Positions 12,593 through 26,582 of a stretch of DNA of 64,000 nucleotides are shown piece after piece (within the stretch, counting starts at the first letter, position 1; each line of letters begins with the position of its first letter). This DNA comes from Theocolax elegans (Eukaryota; Arthropoda; Insecta; Hymenoptera; Cerocephalidae). Under the pieces are notes generated by a model. That model searched no databases. It was given only the letters and a program-made list of their open reading frames with translations, and was not told the DNA's origin. A program made the position numbers and the translations under genes. The stretch is from assembly GCA_026168455.1 (NCBI GenBank), contig CM047430.1:69355044-69419043 (forward strand), in the 5' to 3' direction.

Positions 12593-13163
12593 TTTGATAA
12601 CTCTTTTTATCGATATTCAATTTTAGATTTTTGGGTAAAAAGCCATTTAAAACCATGTTGCCATATTTTGAAACCAAATTTACATTAAATATTATACAGT
12701 AAAAACTGACAGATTTCAAAATACATAGATGCGGTAATGGTTATTCTTGAAACTAAAATAGTACAAATCATGGAAAACAAATTATTTTCGATTTTGTTGT
12801 ATTCTGGAAAATATCTTCAGTGAGCCTCTACCTAAAATTTAGTGCATTTCAAAATTTTGACCCAACCAGTTGACGTCAATTTAATATATATATATATATA
12901 TACACATACACTAAATTTTAGGTAGAGGCTCACTCACTGAAGATATTTTGCAGAATACAACAAAATCGAAAATAATTTGTTTTCCATGATTTGTACTATT
13001 TTATTTTAAAGAATAACCATTACCGCATCTATTTATTTTGAAATCTGTCAATTTTTACTGTATAATATTTAATGTAAATTTGGTTTTAAAATATGGCAAC
13101 ATGGTTTTAAATGGCTTTTTACCCAAAAATCTAAAATTGAATATCGATAAAAAAGTTATCAAA
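12593..13163. mobile_element. Foldback element A, ~252-bp arms
   Basis: The left arm 12593-12844 is repeated in reverse complement at 12909-13163 with few mismatches, leaving a 64-bp AT-rich loop. The outer ends are TTTGATAAC and GTTATCAAA. It has no coding capacity. It lies immediately before a second, larger foldback, separated only by an (AT)n tract. The sequence near its loop (GTGCATTTCAAAATTTTGA) resembles the termini of that second element, so the two may be relatives. Confidence 0.85.
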
Positions 13164-13178
13164 TATATATATATATAT

Positions 13179-14175
13179 GGGGTATTCCACGTGAAGTGGT
13201 CCGATCAAAATTTTAAAATGCACCAAATTTTGGGTACACTTTGCAAATGTTTTTCAGAATACAGAAAAAAATTTTTAGGTACTGGAATCTATTTGCTCAA
13301 AAGTTATTCTACCCTCAAAAAGTGAATTTTTCCATATTTTTTTCAACACCAGCTGGGTTTACCGCTATATAACTTAAAATCTATCAACTTTTACTATACA
13401 ACATTATATGTAACATTCGTTGCTAATTATATCTAGAATTTATTCTTCTGGGTTAGAATTTCTAATCTCAAGGTCAATGTTACATAAACTACATGTCAAT
13501 ATTCAACTTAAAAAAAGTGTAAGTGCGCCACCTTTGATTTTTTCATCAAAAAGTCTAAAAGAAAGCTCGGAGCAATACCTTTCAAATGGTCTGTAGCATT
13601 TTTATGGCCTCCAATTCTGTAAAAAGTTATGACAATTTAAAGAAACACGAAATTTTTTTTAAAAATTTAAATGGGAATTACCATGTTAATTTTTGTGAAT
13701 TTTTTGTCTTTCTTTAAATTGTCATAACTTTTTACAGAATTGGAGGCCATAAAAATGCTACAGACCATTTGAAAGGTATTGCTCCAAGCTTTCTTTTAGA
13801 CTTTTGGATGAAAAAATCAAAGGTGGCGCACTTGCACTTTTTTCAAGTTGAATATTGACATGTAGTTTATGTAACATTGACCTTGAGATTAGAAATTCTA
13901 ACCCAGAAGAATAAATTCTAGATATAATTAGCAACGAATGTTACATATAATGTTGTATAGTAAAAGTTGATAGATTTTAAGTTATATAGCGGTAAACCCA
14001 GCTGGTGTTGAAAAAAATATGGAAAAATTCACTTTTTGAGGTTAGAATAACTTTTGAGCAAATAGATTCCAGTACCTAAAAATTTTTTTCTGTATTCTGA
14101 AAAACATTTGCAAAGTGTACCCAAAATTTGGTGCATTTTAAAATTTTGATCGGACCACTTCACGTGGAATACCCC
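13179..14175. mobile_element. Foldback element B, 467-bp arms
   Basis: The termini are GGGGTATTCCACGTGAAGTG and its complement. The arms 13179-13645 and 13709-14175 are each 467 bp and nearly perfect, with a 63-bp loop. It is flanked on both sides by AT microsatellite, consistent with insertion into a TA-rich target. The small peptides open in both arms are the same arm read twice and are not genes. The high identity of the arms points to recent origin or ongoing correction. Confidence 0.9.
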
Positions 14176-17100
14176 ATATACATATATATATATATATATG
14201 AAAATGATTAATTTAAATACATCAATTTTCGTCTTGCACAATGAAAACTATTACGTAGACGTATTTTATCTTCGTTTCGAAACCTTTCACCCGTCATATT
14301 GAAGAATATATATGGAGAGATTATAAGTATATGTGCAATGCAACGTTTATATATTTATTATACAAATTCGTAATTAAAAAAATTATTTACGTAACGTCAC
14401 TATTCAACCATATGTGCCATTTTTTTGGCAAGGTGCATTGAGAAAAAGTTAAGAGATTCAATAAAAAATTTTATTAAATAGTCTTACACAACATTAGTAT
14501 AAAACTAAGAATTATTTTATAATTTTGAATTTTTACTTATTTATTTATTTACCAGGAAGGCATATGTTGCTGAAGTCTAAAATATTAATAAATATATATC
14601 CGACTAAACATAACATCCTTTAGAGGTACATTACTTATAGTACATGTACATAGATCTGCTAGATTGACATATTAAACTAACTTAAAATTAAAAAAATGAC
14701 TTTATATCACTCAATATGTTATGTACAAAATATATATGTATATAAAATATAATGTAATATATTCTTTATTTCCATTCAAGTTTTTTATAAATATTTCTAC
14801 ATTTCAACAAATATTATTTTCGAGCTATTTAATAATATGTATAACGAACGTCGATAAAGTAGAAACCTACGACCAGCACGTGACAATGACGTACTTTTAA
14901 AAATCGTCATAATGAACGGTCTACATGTACATGTGTGTATGTGTGTGCGCATGTACATAACTGGCGATTTTCTTGTGCAGCTCTATAATGACATTTCAAC
15001 TGACGTTCATTTGAAGATTGGATAATGATCTTCATTTTGTCTCGTATGAGAAAATTTGTTGAAATGTTGATTTACGCTATATGAATCATGGATAATATGG
15101 CGTTTGTATTTGCATACACTTGTAGTCCATCGAATGTTTTATATTTTTAATATATTTATATTTAGAGCGTATATACATGTATTAATGACTAAACATTATA
15201 TAAATCAAGATTGAATAATAATACTGAATAGGTGTGTATACATAGTCATTAAGTCCCGAAATGACGTTCGTCATATACGCGACAATTTATATAATTTAAA
15301 TTAATTATCCTGTTTGTTTGTTCACGTCTGTCGCGTTATCAATTGATATGAATTTTATAAATTGTAATGTAATCACTGAGCAACATTTTTTTAATTTCAC
15401 ATTGTATTTATATATCGAAGATAATTTCAAACGAATACAATTTTAATGATACGCGTTAGTCTTCTGGCTAAAGTATACTTTTGATTAGGGAGACATTCGT
15501 CGTTCCTTTTATTGAAATAAATGTACTATGTTTTAATGAATCAAAATTCATTAATTTATTATTGATTTCCACGAATTTATTTATTTATTATAGATATTTT
15601 TACAGGGAAATTCGCCTTTTTTATAAAATAATAATAAATTATATATACTAACAGAAAAAGGCGTTAACAACTGTAAATTTGTTCTAGTGAAAAATTACTC
15701 GTACAGAGAGATAACTGAGTGACTCGGTAGCGAGTCTGAATTTAATCATTCGGTAATTAAGTTACATTCTAAATTTTTAAATGATTTTTGAGAAGAATAA
15801 CAATTGAAGAAATACAGGAAGAATGAAAGAAGATGCCTCATCTTATAAATAGCAGACTAACATAATAAAAATTATTATTACTATAAAAGTTACTTCCAAT
15901 TCTCGAAAATTTCTATATAAGTAAATAGTTAATCCACCCATATATTCGTATTTGAATAAGCTGATGAACATTTATTATACGTCGATGAATCTTAAGAGAA
16001 TGTTAACTCAATTCAAATTTCCCGCTCTTAAAATTATTGACAAGGCGCAGAACTATTTTTTATAAAAATCAATATTATAGATATTATAATTTAAGCAAAA
16101 CCACGTGAACATTGCCGTTTACTTTATTAATGTACATTAATTAACGAGTTCAATCGTTTTATAAATTTTCTAAAAATATCAGTTCACATTGATTAATGTA
16201 CCAATAAATTGAAACTTTGTATAATCATTATAGATTGCAGCGTAACGAAGGGTAATGCTCTCAGAGCGTTCTTATCACTTTTTCTATAAAATATTAATTC
16301 TTACAAAACTATAGAGTACTTCTCAATCGATAAATTTGAGCGCGGGAAATTTTAATTATTTACAAAAGTAGTAATTCAGTCGAAAAACTTGATGTGCAAA
16401 CCTTTAATGGTCATCAGGTTAGATTTGTTTAATTTATAAATTTACAATAACGTTGCACTTTACATTCTAAATATTATCCTACGTTTAAATAAATGTAAAT
16501 AAGTAGAACTATTTCAGGCATTCGTACATATAAACGTTATCATTAAATTACATAATAATAACTTTTATTATAAATACGCAGTATTTAAACTGGTGGGAAT
16601 TAAAATTACAGTAATTTACTATTACGCATGTTATACAAATGCGTTGATAGAATTATTTAATTGAATTTTTATGCGTGTGGGAATCGAGGTGAACTTATAA
16701 CTTTGATGATTAACATTGTAATAAGCCGCAGTTACTATTTTTTTTAATGATGTAACTGCAAAGTACAACGGGATACACTTAACAATCGTTAAGCAAATCG
16801 TTATGTATTTAAATTTATAAGAAAATAATATGTAGAAAACAACTAAATGAATGCAGTTTTTTTTTGTCTTTGATCCTTCATCCTTTTCTAGCTATACATT
16901 TTTATCAGGAAGAAATTTTCTCTTCTAAATCATAGCATACAATTATTTTAGTTTCATTACTTATTTACTGTCTCGTCGATTCACGATATAACAATTTTAT
17001 GAATTTTATATTATCATCGGAGATGTCTCGCATTATAATTAAACAAGGATTAACATTTTATCTTATTATTTACTTATAAAAAACGAAAATACCCTTTTTT

Positions 17101-17844
17101 TTATGTAACGTATTTCTCTATTTGGTGCAGACTGTCTTTCTCGTATCCGCGAAAAAATAAATATTTATTACAAACTTGGTTATAAAATGTACATAAAAAT
17201 ACGAATTCACCTTGATTTTTCGTATGTATAAAATTAAACATTTTTTACATTCCCATCTTTGTGCGCGTGCATTTAATAAATTATCGTAAAAATCTGTTAT
17301 TCTCTATAAAAGTGTAATAAAAGTGCGTTGTGTACGAGTTACGGGATATTTATCTTCGAAAGAATTATGTTAAAACCTATAATTCCACATATTTATATAC
17401 TTCTCAGTGTCATCGTTACAATAAAATATTCTTGTTCCGTTTTATATCCACACACACACAGAATATATTTTACTCTTGGCTGTATATCGAAAACAATAAT
17501 TCTGATGTATCCAATGTATAATTAGAAACAGCTTATGCTCATTTTGAAAATAAAATATTTTTGTTTTTCGATCGTATTTGAAACGTAAGTATATATATAC
17601 ATATTTTTATTCGCGTCATTGTTTTCCAAAATCGTTGAGCGTATAGTATAACAAAGGGTCTCGATTATATATATATATATATCCGTTGTAACGACGAGCG
17701 CGTGATCGTGCACAGGACCAATTCGTTAAATCGAATTACTTGCATTCGTATATAGGTATACGCATATAAAATTGCATATACGATAACGAACGTTCTTACC
17801 GAAAAAAAGAAATTCGGTATATATATATGTTATATATATAACAA
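14176..17844. other. AT-rich intergenic DNA
   Basis: No gene or RNA is recognised. A TTATTTATTTACCAGG motif near 14,540 may be a LINE 3' end on the minus strand, but it is too short to support. The rest is AT-rich with scattered TA/TG microsatellites. Confidence 0.5.
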
Positions 17845-18037
17845 TCAAAGTGAACGAACGTGTATGCTTACCTCGTTTTTCAAGCTCACGTACAACCTAT
17901 ACAGCACCGGCCCAAATATACATTTAAAAAAAAATCTAATTAAAGAAATCGAAGAGATAAAAAAAATAACCGTAACTACCGGTAGTGAAACGCTTAAATT
18001 CATAGTACCTACTCGCATCCTTGTCTTTCCCATTACG

Positions 18038-18068
<31 letters not shown>

Positions 18069-18199
18069 CACATACACGTACCTCCTTTACAATCCATCCA
18101 TCCATCCACTCGCATACCTACATACATGAATATATATATATAAATTGTACATGTATATATGTAGGTATACATGTAAAAGGCGCGTCTTTCTCTCTCTAT

Positions 18200-18635
18200 A
18201 TAGCGAAGCGCACAGAAGGAGTAGGGTTGAGCATCGGTTGCTAGCCACACGCGGCGTAGTGTCCGCTGAGCCGTCGACGCGCGTGGATCGGTCGTATGAT
18301 ACTTATATAAGAAAATCGGTGCGACGCGAAATAAGGATTCGAAAAGAAAGATAAAGTAAAGTCGCAACCGGGCATCACCGTGATTGGGGAGTAACGAGCG
18401 AAAATAAAGATATTTTAAATAACCACGCAGTCGAAGAAAGTGATATAAGAAAATAAGGAAATAAGGAAAAGGGGGAAAAAAAAGCAAAAGGACAATAGTA
18501 ATAACCCGGTGGGATTAAATGCGACGTAACGACAGATGAGGATTATACCGGTTAAATTGAGGAGGACGAGCTGATAATTACCGCGTGGATCGATCGCGCG
18601 CGGGAAAATTCAAGGAGCCAACTGTTCCGCTATCG
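18200..18635 (+). promoter_or_regulatory. Possible promoter and non-coding first exon of the sphingomyelinase gene
   Basis: A GC-richer, CpG-containing segment ends in a good donor (CTATCG|GTAAAT at 18,635). The next suitable plus-strand acceptor joined to a start codon is at 26,564 (TTGCAG), just ahead of the sphingomyelinase ATG at 26,583. The pairing is inferred from position and splice consensus only, and there is no transcript evidence. Confidence 0.3.
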
Positions 18636-19812
18636 GTAAATATGTACGCCTGTATATTTACATGGATATACATATAGATTTGTTATCCGTTACACACGCG
18701 CACATGTATATATATGAAATATTCATCTATACTTGTACAATATAAATATCCTCTCGATTGGAGCGTCTGCGACGTTTGTTAATTATCTTTTTCGTCACCT
18801 CGTTATACATTATTCTGTTTTTCTCGTCGGATCGTTGATCCTTGCTTCCTGTCTCTCTTTTTTTCGTTCATTGTCATTCACTCTCGCACATTCTTGTACG
18901 CGCGTGTGTGTATACATACATATATATGTACACACAAAAAAAAGACATATCCTGCATTTTCGTGTTTACCTTTGTTGTTATACCTATACACGTAGAGCGT
19001 CAACGTCTCGTCGCTTTTCGTCCCGTTTCGTATTCCTGTTTTGTATATATAAACACACACACATACACACAGAAAGAGACATACGTTACATTAATGTTGT
19101 TATTCGTGTATATCGGGAATCGCGATGCGTGGGATCTTATTTATCGTGAAAATCACGTGAGCCCGCGTCCCGCGTCCCGCGTCCCTCCCTTCCTCGGTCC
19201 GCGAATCGCACGTTGTCTAGTTCCTGTCTGCACGAAAATATATTTCCCCATCGTGATGTGTACAGCTGGTGTACGTATAGAGGTGAAGAGTGATCTCCTT
19301 TTCACGCGACATCACCCCGGGACCCCACGTACGTACGTACGTACGTATGTGCGCGCATCTATACATACCCACGTTACGCATGTGTGTATGTATATGAAAT
19401 ATATAAACGAAAACGCGGTCCACTTGTAAACGCGTTAGGAGAGAGTGAGTGCGAGAGAACTCGAACTCGGAAGTAGGTTATAAAGTTGGAGGCTCACGCG
19501 ACCGCGTGACGTACGTAAAAGCCCCCAATCCTCTATTGTCGTACGATCCACGTTTACGTATATATATGCACGCATGTATCTATATATATATACATATACG
19601 GAGACATCGACGAAAAAAAAATCCAATGGACACGAGTTATCTCCCGCCTGTATCCTCATTCATTCCTATATCACTCGATTCGTTTTTTCATTCCTGATGT
19701 ATACGTCCCTCTCTCGTTCTCTTTCGAATTATCGCGCGCGGGTCTCCGCACATACGCGTCTATACTCGGTTCTATTAAATACATCACACACATTTATATA
19801 TATATTCGTATA

Positions 19813-19814
<2 letters not shown>

Positions 19815-19851
<37 letters not shown>
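19815..19851. repeat. (AC)n microsatellite
   Basis: An uninterrupted AC dinucleotide run of about 37 bp. The long cysteine/valine peptides read from it are artefacts. Confidence 0.95.
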
Positions 19852-19855
<4 letters not shown>

Positions 19856-22800
19856 GCGCAATTATCGGTTGAGAGACGAGTCGGCAAGGCGGCTCTCTGG
19901 TCATGTAGGTCACATTCCGCGATGAAACCTCGTCCTGTCCGGGGTCTCCTCGCTTTCTTTGCTCTGTCTCTCTGTATATACATACGCATACCCAACACCT
20001 ATATATACACACGTGCCTTTTTTCTCGTGGCCAAGTGTGTATATATACGTACACCTATATGTATGTCTCACGAAATCAGGGGGTCCCCCCCCCCCTCTCT
20101 TTCCCCCCTTTTCCCCTCCGTCGTCTCCTCCGGTATTTTCCTCGCGCGATTCGCCTCGCGAGTTTTTGAATATATTCGTAAGTAACGGGACATACCGGTG
20201 TAACGTTGGATATATCCCTCTACCGATATTTGATTTTGCACAAAAAAAACGATACGATACCTTTGGGAAACGATTGTGTTGTTACCTTCTCGAAAAATAC
20301 ATATTGTTCCGGTTTACTGTTGCGATTTAGGTTTCTTATGCCACTGTAGGGATTCAAATTCTCAGTTTTCTTTATTTTTTTGTATACGAACCTTTTAATG
20401 AATTAAGTGTCAAACTAATGGAGATACGTGCGTTGAATTTTCATATACATTCAACGTAAATGTATAAAGTGTCTATCCATATGCACTGAGATATTTTAGT
20501 GAAAATTGGCGTGTCATTTATATATAGTAATGATGATGGCGAAGTTTCAGACGGCCAATTCGAACGAATATCAATTCTTTGATGTTTTAATTGTACACTT
20601 TAGATCGATGTATACCATTTCAACTCAGTAGAACTCTGTAATTCGTGTTCTGAAACGTCTTTGTATACAATGAGTTTAATCGATTATCTAAAGCGTATAA
20701 TTATTACCAAAGAAAATTATATTCGTCTGAGTTAGACGTCTACTTAGCCATCGTTAGTAACGAGAGTGCACACTCTGATTCTTAAATTGTTAACTCTTAA
20801 AGATGACGGTGAAGTGTGTAAATCGACAAGTTTACACTTTATGATAAATCTAAAACGATGAGAATCGCTCTTTCCAAAAGTATAATATTCGCATTTTACA
20901 CTTGGCAAAAGTGTGAAATTATCGATTCACACATTATGCCGTAAATTTTTATACTTCATAGGATTTGCAATGCAGACTGTCAGTTTCAATAGAACGTCCA
21001 TAATAGCACGAATTTTTTTATTTTAATTAATATATTTCATTCCATTCTGGCAGTCTGCATATATATATCCACTGTTACACTGAATAGAATAATGTTTGAT
21101 AAAAACGTGTTCTTAATGCGCGCGAAGAAAATAAAAGTGAACTGCGACCCCGTTCAAAAATTTACCTACAACTGTTGAACGACACGTAATAAAATAAAAT
21201 AATCCGTATAACAATGTCTTTATTAACAGATACAATAAATGTTAACACGTATTTCCTTATAATATTTTCCTTTTTTCCATATACAAGTACAACGATAACG
21301 CAAATTCGCATGTACGTACATACACCCGTACAAGCGTAAATGTCACGTTTATTTATGTTGTTGACTGCCTAGAAAGTTACATATACATATAATATGTACA
21401 AGACCAGTATTTCAATGTCGATTTTTATCTATTTTTCATATCTCATTAAGATACATACACCCGGGCATCGATGTCATTAAACCTTAAACGGTTAATCGTT
21501 CATGCACGCACACGCGACTATATACATATTTTAATAACGGAAAGTGCGAGGAAAATTTATTTCGATCGTATACGGTTATATATAATTTTTGTAAAATACG
21601 TCAAAAGAAAGTTTTTGTTAATGCGATTTTAATTTTGTCGATTTTGTAAAAACAATAACCGTATTGTAATAGTTTTAAGTATATTTATATATAGGTATAG
21701 GTATACAGTCTTTGCCGGTTACTTCTCGCGGGTGTAATCTCAAAACGATTCACTTCGCTATTGACTTTATACTCTGATAATTCTTATGTATACTAAAAAG
21801 AACATCTTTTTCTTTCTTTTTCTTCTATTACATCGCGTTACCGTTAAGTCTACGATAATTTGTTACAGTTCTGTTTTTTTTTTAAATTATAACTTTATTT
21901 TATTAAAATTGTATTTTATAGTGTATTTGTAAACAGATATATATATACGGTTTAAATTGCTAAAAGTCAATGGTAGTAATAACGCGTATATTTGTTTTCT
22001 TTAAATTGTCGTACTGCGATAAAGTAGGTAACAAATACTTCGCGATACAATTAATAATAACTCTAATCGTTGATGACGAGCAGTGATAAAATACATCAAT
22101 ACGGAAATAACGATAAAATAATCGTTATACTTAATATTTAAATTTCTTATAATTCCGCGCTTTTTCGACGTAATATATATTAGAGCAATTACATTTTTTT
22201 TTCTTTATCCTCTGTTTAACGTGTCGCACATAATTTTCCATAAATTCCATATGTTTTTCTCTCTTTTTCGATTCATCGGGTGAACGTACAAATAAAAAAT
22301 GCGCGACTCGCAAAATTTAACTAACAAATTCGCCCGAGAGATAAGAAGAAATCGAGTATATATAATGAAACTTTCAAATGAGTCACAATCGACGAATCGG
22401 CAAAAAAATTTTAAGAGAAAAACGCATTTAAAATGTGTCTTTGTTTATAAATACATATACGTATACGATCGCGTATACGCATCTTGACATCGTTGACGTC
22501 ACGAAAGAAAAAAATCGACTGAACGAAATGTAAATGAAAAAAAGAAAAAGAAAAAGATTTATTTTGCCATGTATAAAGGAAAGAGAAAAAAAAACAAAAT
22601 TCTAAATCCGGCTGAACGTCACCTTATGCTTGTCACGTTATATCTTTCTCTTTCTCTTGGGTTTTTCTCAATTGCGGGACTGTCCAGATTCAGCTGACCC
22701 GTTTCTTAAACTGGCAGGTGTGCGATCGATTAAACCTCGAAACAATTTTACATTTTTTTTCCTATTTTCCGTTTAATTACGCACGCACATTTATTTATAT

Positions 22801-23714
22801 ACAAAAGATTTCCGGAAGCTTAATTGGAGTTAGCACCTGCTTCGATATTAAACCAATGCAGAAATGACGAGATAACATTGACGTTTTCTTTGCAATAGAC
22901 CTTTACGAACGAAATTGTTACCCGCAATGAAAACATAGAACCGACAAATTTGACGACGCGCTGACGTTTTACATGCCAATTTCGAATAATTGAATTACAT
23001 AAATCTTTGATATAGGTATGTCCACGCGAGAAAAAAAAATCCACAAGGTGCACACGACGTACCGATTCGTCACTGAAAAATCTGACGAAAAAAAAATGTT
23101 TTTTTTTTTTCAAATAGAACTTTTGAGAAGACACGAAGGAAAAATCGTGACAGTTTCAAATAATGCAAACGATTAGAAATTTCTTTTTTAATAACACGAT
23201 ATCGGTTCAATATTGTAGACCAATTTCTTTTTTCCAAAGACACAAATGAATGTGTATGTGTAAGTAATGTAGTAATTTTCGCTAAAACCTCTTTTGTTCG
23301 TCGAGTGTCCCATTAAATGTTGTAACGATCTATTACTCGGTAATCTAGGAAAGTATAGTAATATAATACTTAAGAATTATGAGTTATCGATGTGACCTAA
23401 ATAAGACATCTATCTGTATATATATATATGTATATCTTTTTTTTCAAATAATCAGCATCTTATGGTAGTGTGTAGATGTTATCTTAGAATATTTGACAAA
23501 ATTCCGTACTTGTTAACCGATATTGTATCTATAAATTATTAAATTTTATATCGTTTAGAAAAACAGGTTGAATCGTGAATACGAATGGTTTATTTTCAAT
23601 TGCAAAAGCAATATCACAAAAGAATTTTTATAAATAGAGTATAACAATATTTACAATAATGTTATAAATATATAATATAGTATGAGAATGATTGACGCTC
23701 TCTGTATGGTTAAT

Positions 23715-23830
23715 TTGAACGATTGATATCTTTTTTTTTCAATTCGAACGAGGCCAAAGGTTTGGACATTTCATCTTTCTAAACCTTTGACCTCCTTCAA
23801 ATCGAAAAAAATGTATATCAATCATTCAAT
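23715..23830. repeat. Hairpin of about 115 bp
   Basis: Two arms of about 50 nt (23,715-23,765 and 23,781-23,830) pair imperfectly around a short loop. The best paired core is GGCCAAAGGTTT against AAACCTTTGACC. The size and shape would suit a microRNA precursor or a very small MITE. There is no evidence of expression. Confidence 0.5.
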
Positions 23831-24775
23831 GTTACAAATGCACGAATCGTTTCGAATTGTAAAATCATTTTTTCTTCAAATCAATCAGTAACCATTTAAT
23901 TATTAAAAAAGAATAGTGTTTCAAGGACATTTCCATATATTACCATAAACATTACAAATTACGATGCAACGTATGTATATGTATGTATTAATGTATACTA
24001 ATAAGAAAAACGAAGACAATGGACGCTCTTATGTGGCTCTCATAATTAACCTGATGTAATTATATAAATACACACACACACACACAGTGTAATCGCAATA
24101 AGGGTAATAAACTCGCGATGAGTGAAAACAAACGCTGAAAAGTGAAGAAAAATAAATAAATAAATTGATGATAACCCGTTTTAAACAGCAATAAACGTTA
24201 TCGAAGGAAAAAAGACGATACAACGCGTATCATTATTAAGAGCATAAGACATAAAAATATTAATAAAGAAAAAAAGGAATAATCGATCGGTTTGCTATAC
24301 TTAAAACACAAAAAAAAAAGTTGTTCGAGACCAAACAATGCGAACCTGTTTACTCATCCAACGTATCGAAAGGATGTAGTCATGCAGGTGAAAATCGTTT
24401 GCGCGTCGAGCGAAATCCCTGTGCACACACATGTGTGTGTGTATATATATCAGGGACATCCAGTTTAATAGTGATATTACGTAGGAGAAGAGGAGTAGAA
24501 ATACCGATACCAAACCGAGCGGAAATGTATAATATTAATGATTACAATGTGTCTAACTTTCTTCTTAAGCGAGAGTAACAAAAAACAACTGTAAAATAAT
24601 CGTTTATCTTATATATTTGTGACCCCTATGGTATAGTAATAGGAAAAAAAAAATGAAACAACAACGCGCGGGGTTACGTTAGCGTTGCGCAAAGCAAGGA
24701 GAGTGTCTATTATGCAGATGAAAAACCTCGTATCTTAAATTACAAACTGCGGTACGGGTATATTCGTTTAGTTCA

Positions 24776-24810
24776 TCTCTCTCACTCTCTCTCTCTCTCT
24801 CTCTCTCTCT
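24776..24810. repeat. (CT)n microsatellite
   Basis: A CT dinucleotide run of about 35 bp, interrupted once by CA. Confidence 0.9.
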
Positions 24811-26582
24811 TCGTTGCCCATCTGCGTAATTCATCCTTGGGTATATAGAAAATAATTACACCCTTCTTGGTTTATCGGATTAAACTCCTGGATTTCCACT
24901 GTACAACTTTTCATCGTCGTTTTCTTCTTCCTACACACACTTGCGTGTATATTGTTTGCGCGCAAGCTCTTTTTTGTTTATTGCTTGGGTGGGCTTTATC
25001 ACGAGCGCTATTTTACGTAATGCGTGTATGTACGCGATCGCGCGCGTCATTTTATGTACATTTTTCTTTTTAATCGGTATGTATATATATACCGATGCTT
25101 CTTTTTATTTGAGTAAATTTTTTTTTGCTATTTAGCTAAACGGAATGTACTTACCTTTATTATATCGAAATTTTTTTTTACTCGCGAGATCGGTTTACGT
25201 ATATCGCGGTCCGTAGAGTTCGTTAAGAAAAATGAAAAAGTGCGTCGAACCGGTCTGTGTGTTTCGCTGCGTCGAATATAAGCGAGAAACACAGTGATGA
25301 GAAAGTAGTCTTTACACATTCGGTAACTGCCACAATTAACCGCGAATGCAGTGTAAATACGCGGAGAAAAAATATTTGAATCAAAACTTGGCATAGGTAA
25401 TCGACAGTAAGGAAATCGCGAATTGTGAAAATACGAAAAATCAATTCACACTATTAAAAAGTGATACATTGTTTAGGATATTTTGTTTTATTTTCTAGAT
25501 AATTTTGTGTACTTCCACAGTTCTCATTTTCAGTCTTAAATACTATACGATCACTTTTTAACACAATATTTTTCTCGCTTGTATATATACGAAAATTGAA
25601 AAATAAAACTAAAAATCCCACGTGTTTATTATCAATGTAAAATGTGTATAAACGCATTTGAAAACTAAAAGTTGCATTTCAACACGTTAACTTTTTTATT
25701 TTTTGCATAATTAAAACGATTAAATATAAAAAATGAATTCTTTCACGTTCTCGAAGTCATTACTCCTTAATTAAGCAAACTCGGACCGGTCTCACTTTCT
25801 TCATTTGAAAGACCGGACTCACTTTTTGGTTTCTTTATAAGAAAATTGTTTGTCGCGACAAAATTTATAAAGACATATATATACACATACACGTATGTAT
25901 GTACATGTATACTGTATAGGAGTGGAAATCTGTTGGAATAATTTTAACGAGATTGGAACCAGTTTGCGCATATATGCAAGTATATTTTGAAAATATTAAA
26001 TTTATTGCTAATCGCACCGGTAGATCATAATTATTTAATTAGAAATTTATTTTTTTTTCTCGTATTATGCCTAGAACAATATTCGTAAAGGTACTTGTCT
26101 CTCTCTCTCTCTCTCTTTCTCTTTCTCTGTATACTTAAAACTTTGCTTGATTGTGGTTTATTAAAAAAATAAGAGAAGAGTTATTAAATCCTGGCGGATC
26201 AAATGATTTTTTAAAGAGGTAAACTATGCTCTTTCCGATGGGTTAAACGTGTAATTAATTATTTATTACTGTACTTGTGTGTATAGATGTATTTATGTCT
26301 CGCCAATTTTGCACAAAAACGCATTGATCGCACTGTCGAAAAAAAAACACAACGACAAATTAAAATAATTTCTATATATATTTTTGTGTATTTACAAAGG
26401 TCTATTGACAAACCGACGTGTACATTTCATAATCACCTAAAATATGTAGTAACGTTTTAAACGCTCCACAATTACGCAACGAAAAATTACAATCGTCGTG
26501 CGCGTGAATTTTCGAGGCTCGATACGTATATATATATACTAAAAAGAAAATTATCATGTTGCAGATCAGAATTTAAGGAAGT

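Larger units (their letters stand above)
17845..20200. repeat. Microsatellite-rich, GC-richer zone
   Basis: The zone is dense in TA/TG, CA and CG-containing simple repeats, including (ACGT)n at 19,327-19,347 and a 37-bp AC run at 19,815-19,851. Many overlapping open frames arise from this low complexity and are not credible proteins. The composition resembles a promoter and leader region of an insect gene. Confidence 0.6.
20201..26564. other. Non-coding stretch, possible leader intron
   Basis: No protein gene is recognised. It contains a CT microsatellite (24,776-24,810), a CT tract near 26,099-26,126 and a small hairpin at 23,715-23,830. If the leader exon near 18.2-18.6 kb is real, this is its intron. 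Confidence 0.45.

Noticed and set aside
13038..14241. Two nearly identical short peptides on opposite strands
   Set aside because: They are the same foldback arm read in both directions and not genes.
18842..20330. Several overlapping open frames of 120-200 codons in both orientations
   Set aside because: They consist of microsatellite translations (runs of Tyr/Ile/His/Thr/Val/Cys) in all frames and show no domain, splice context or start evidence.
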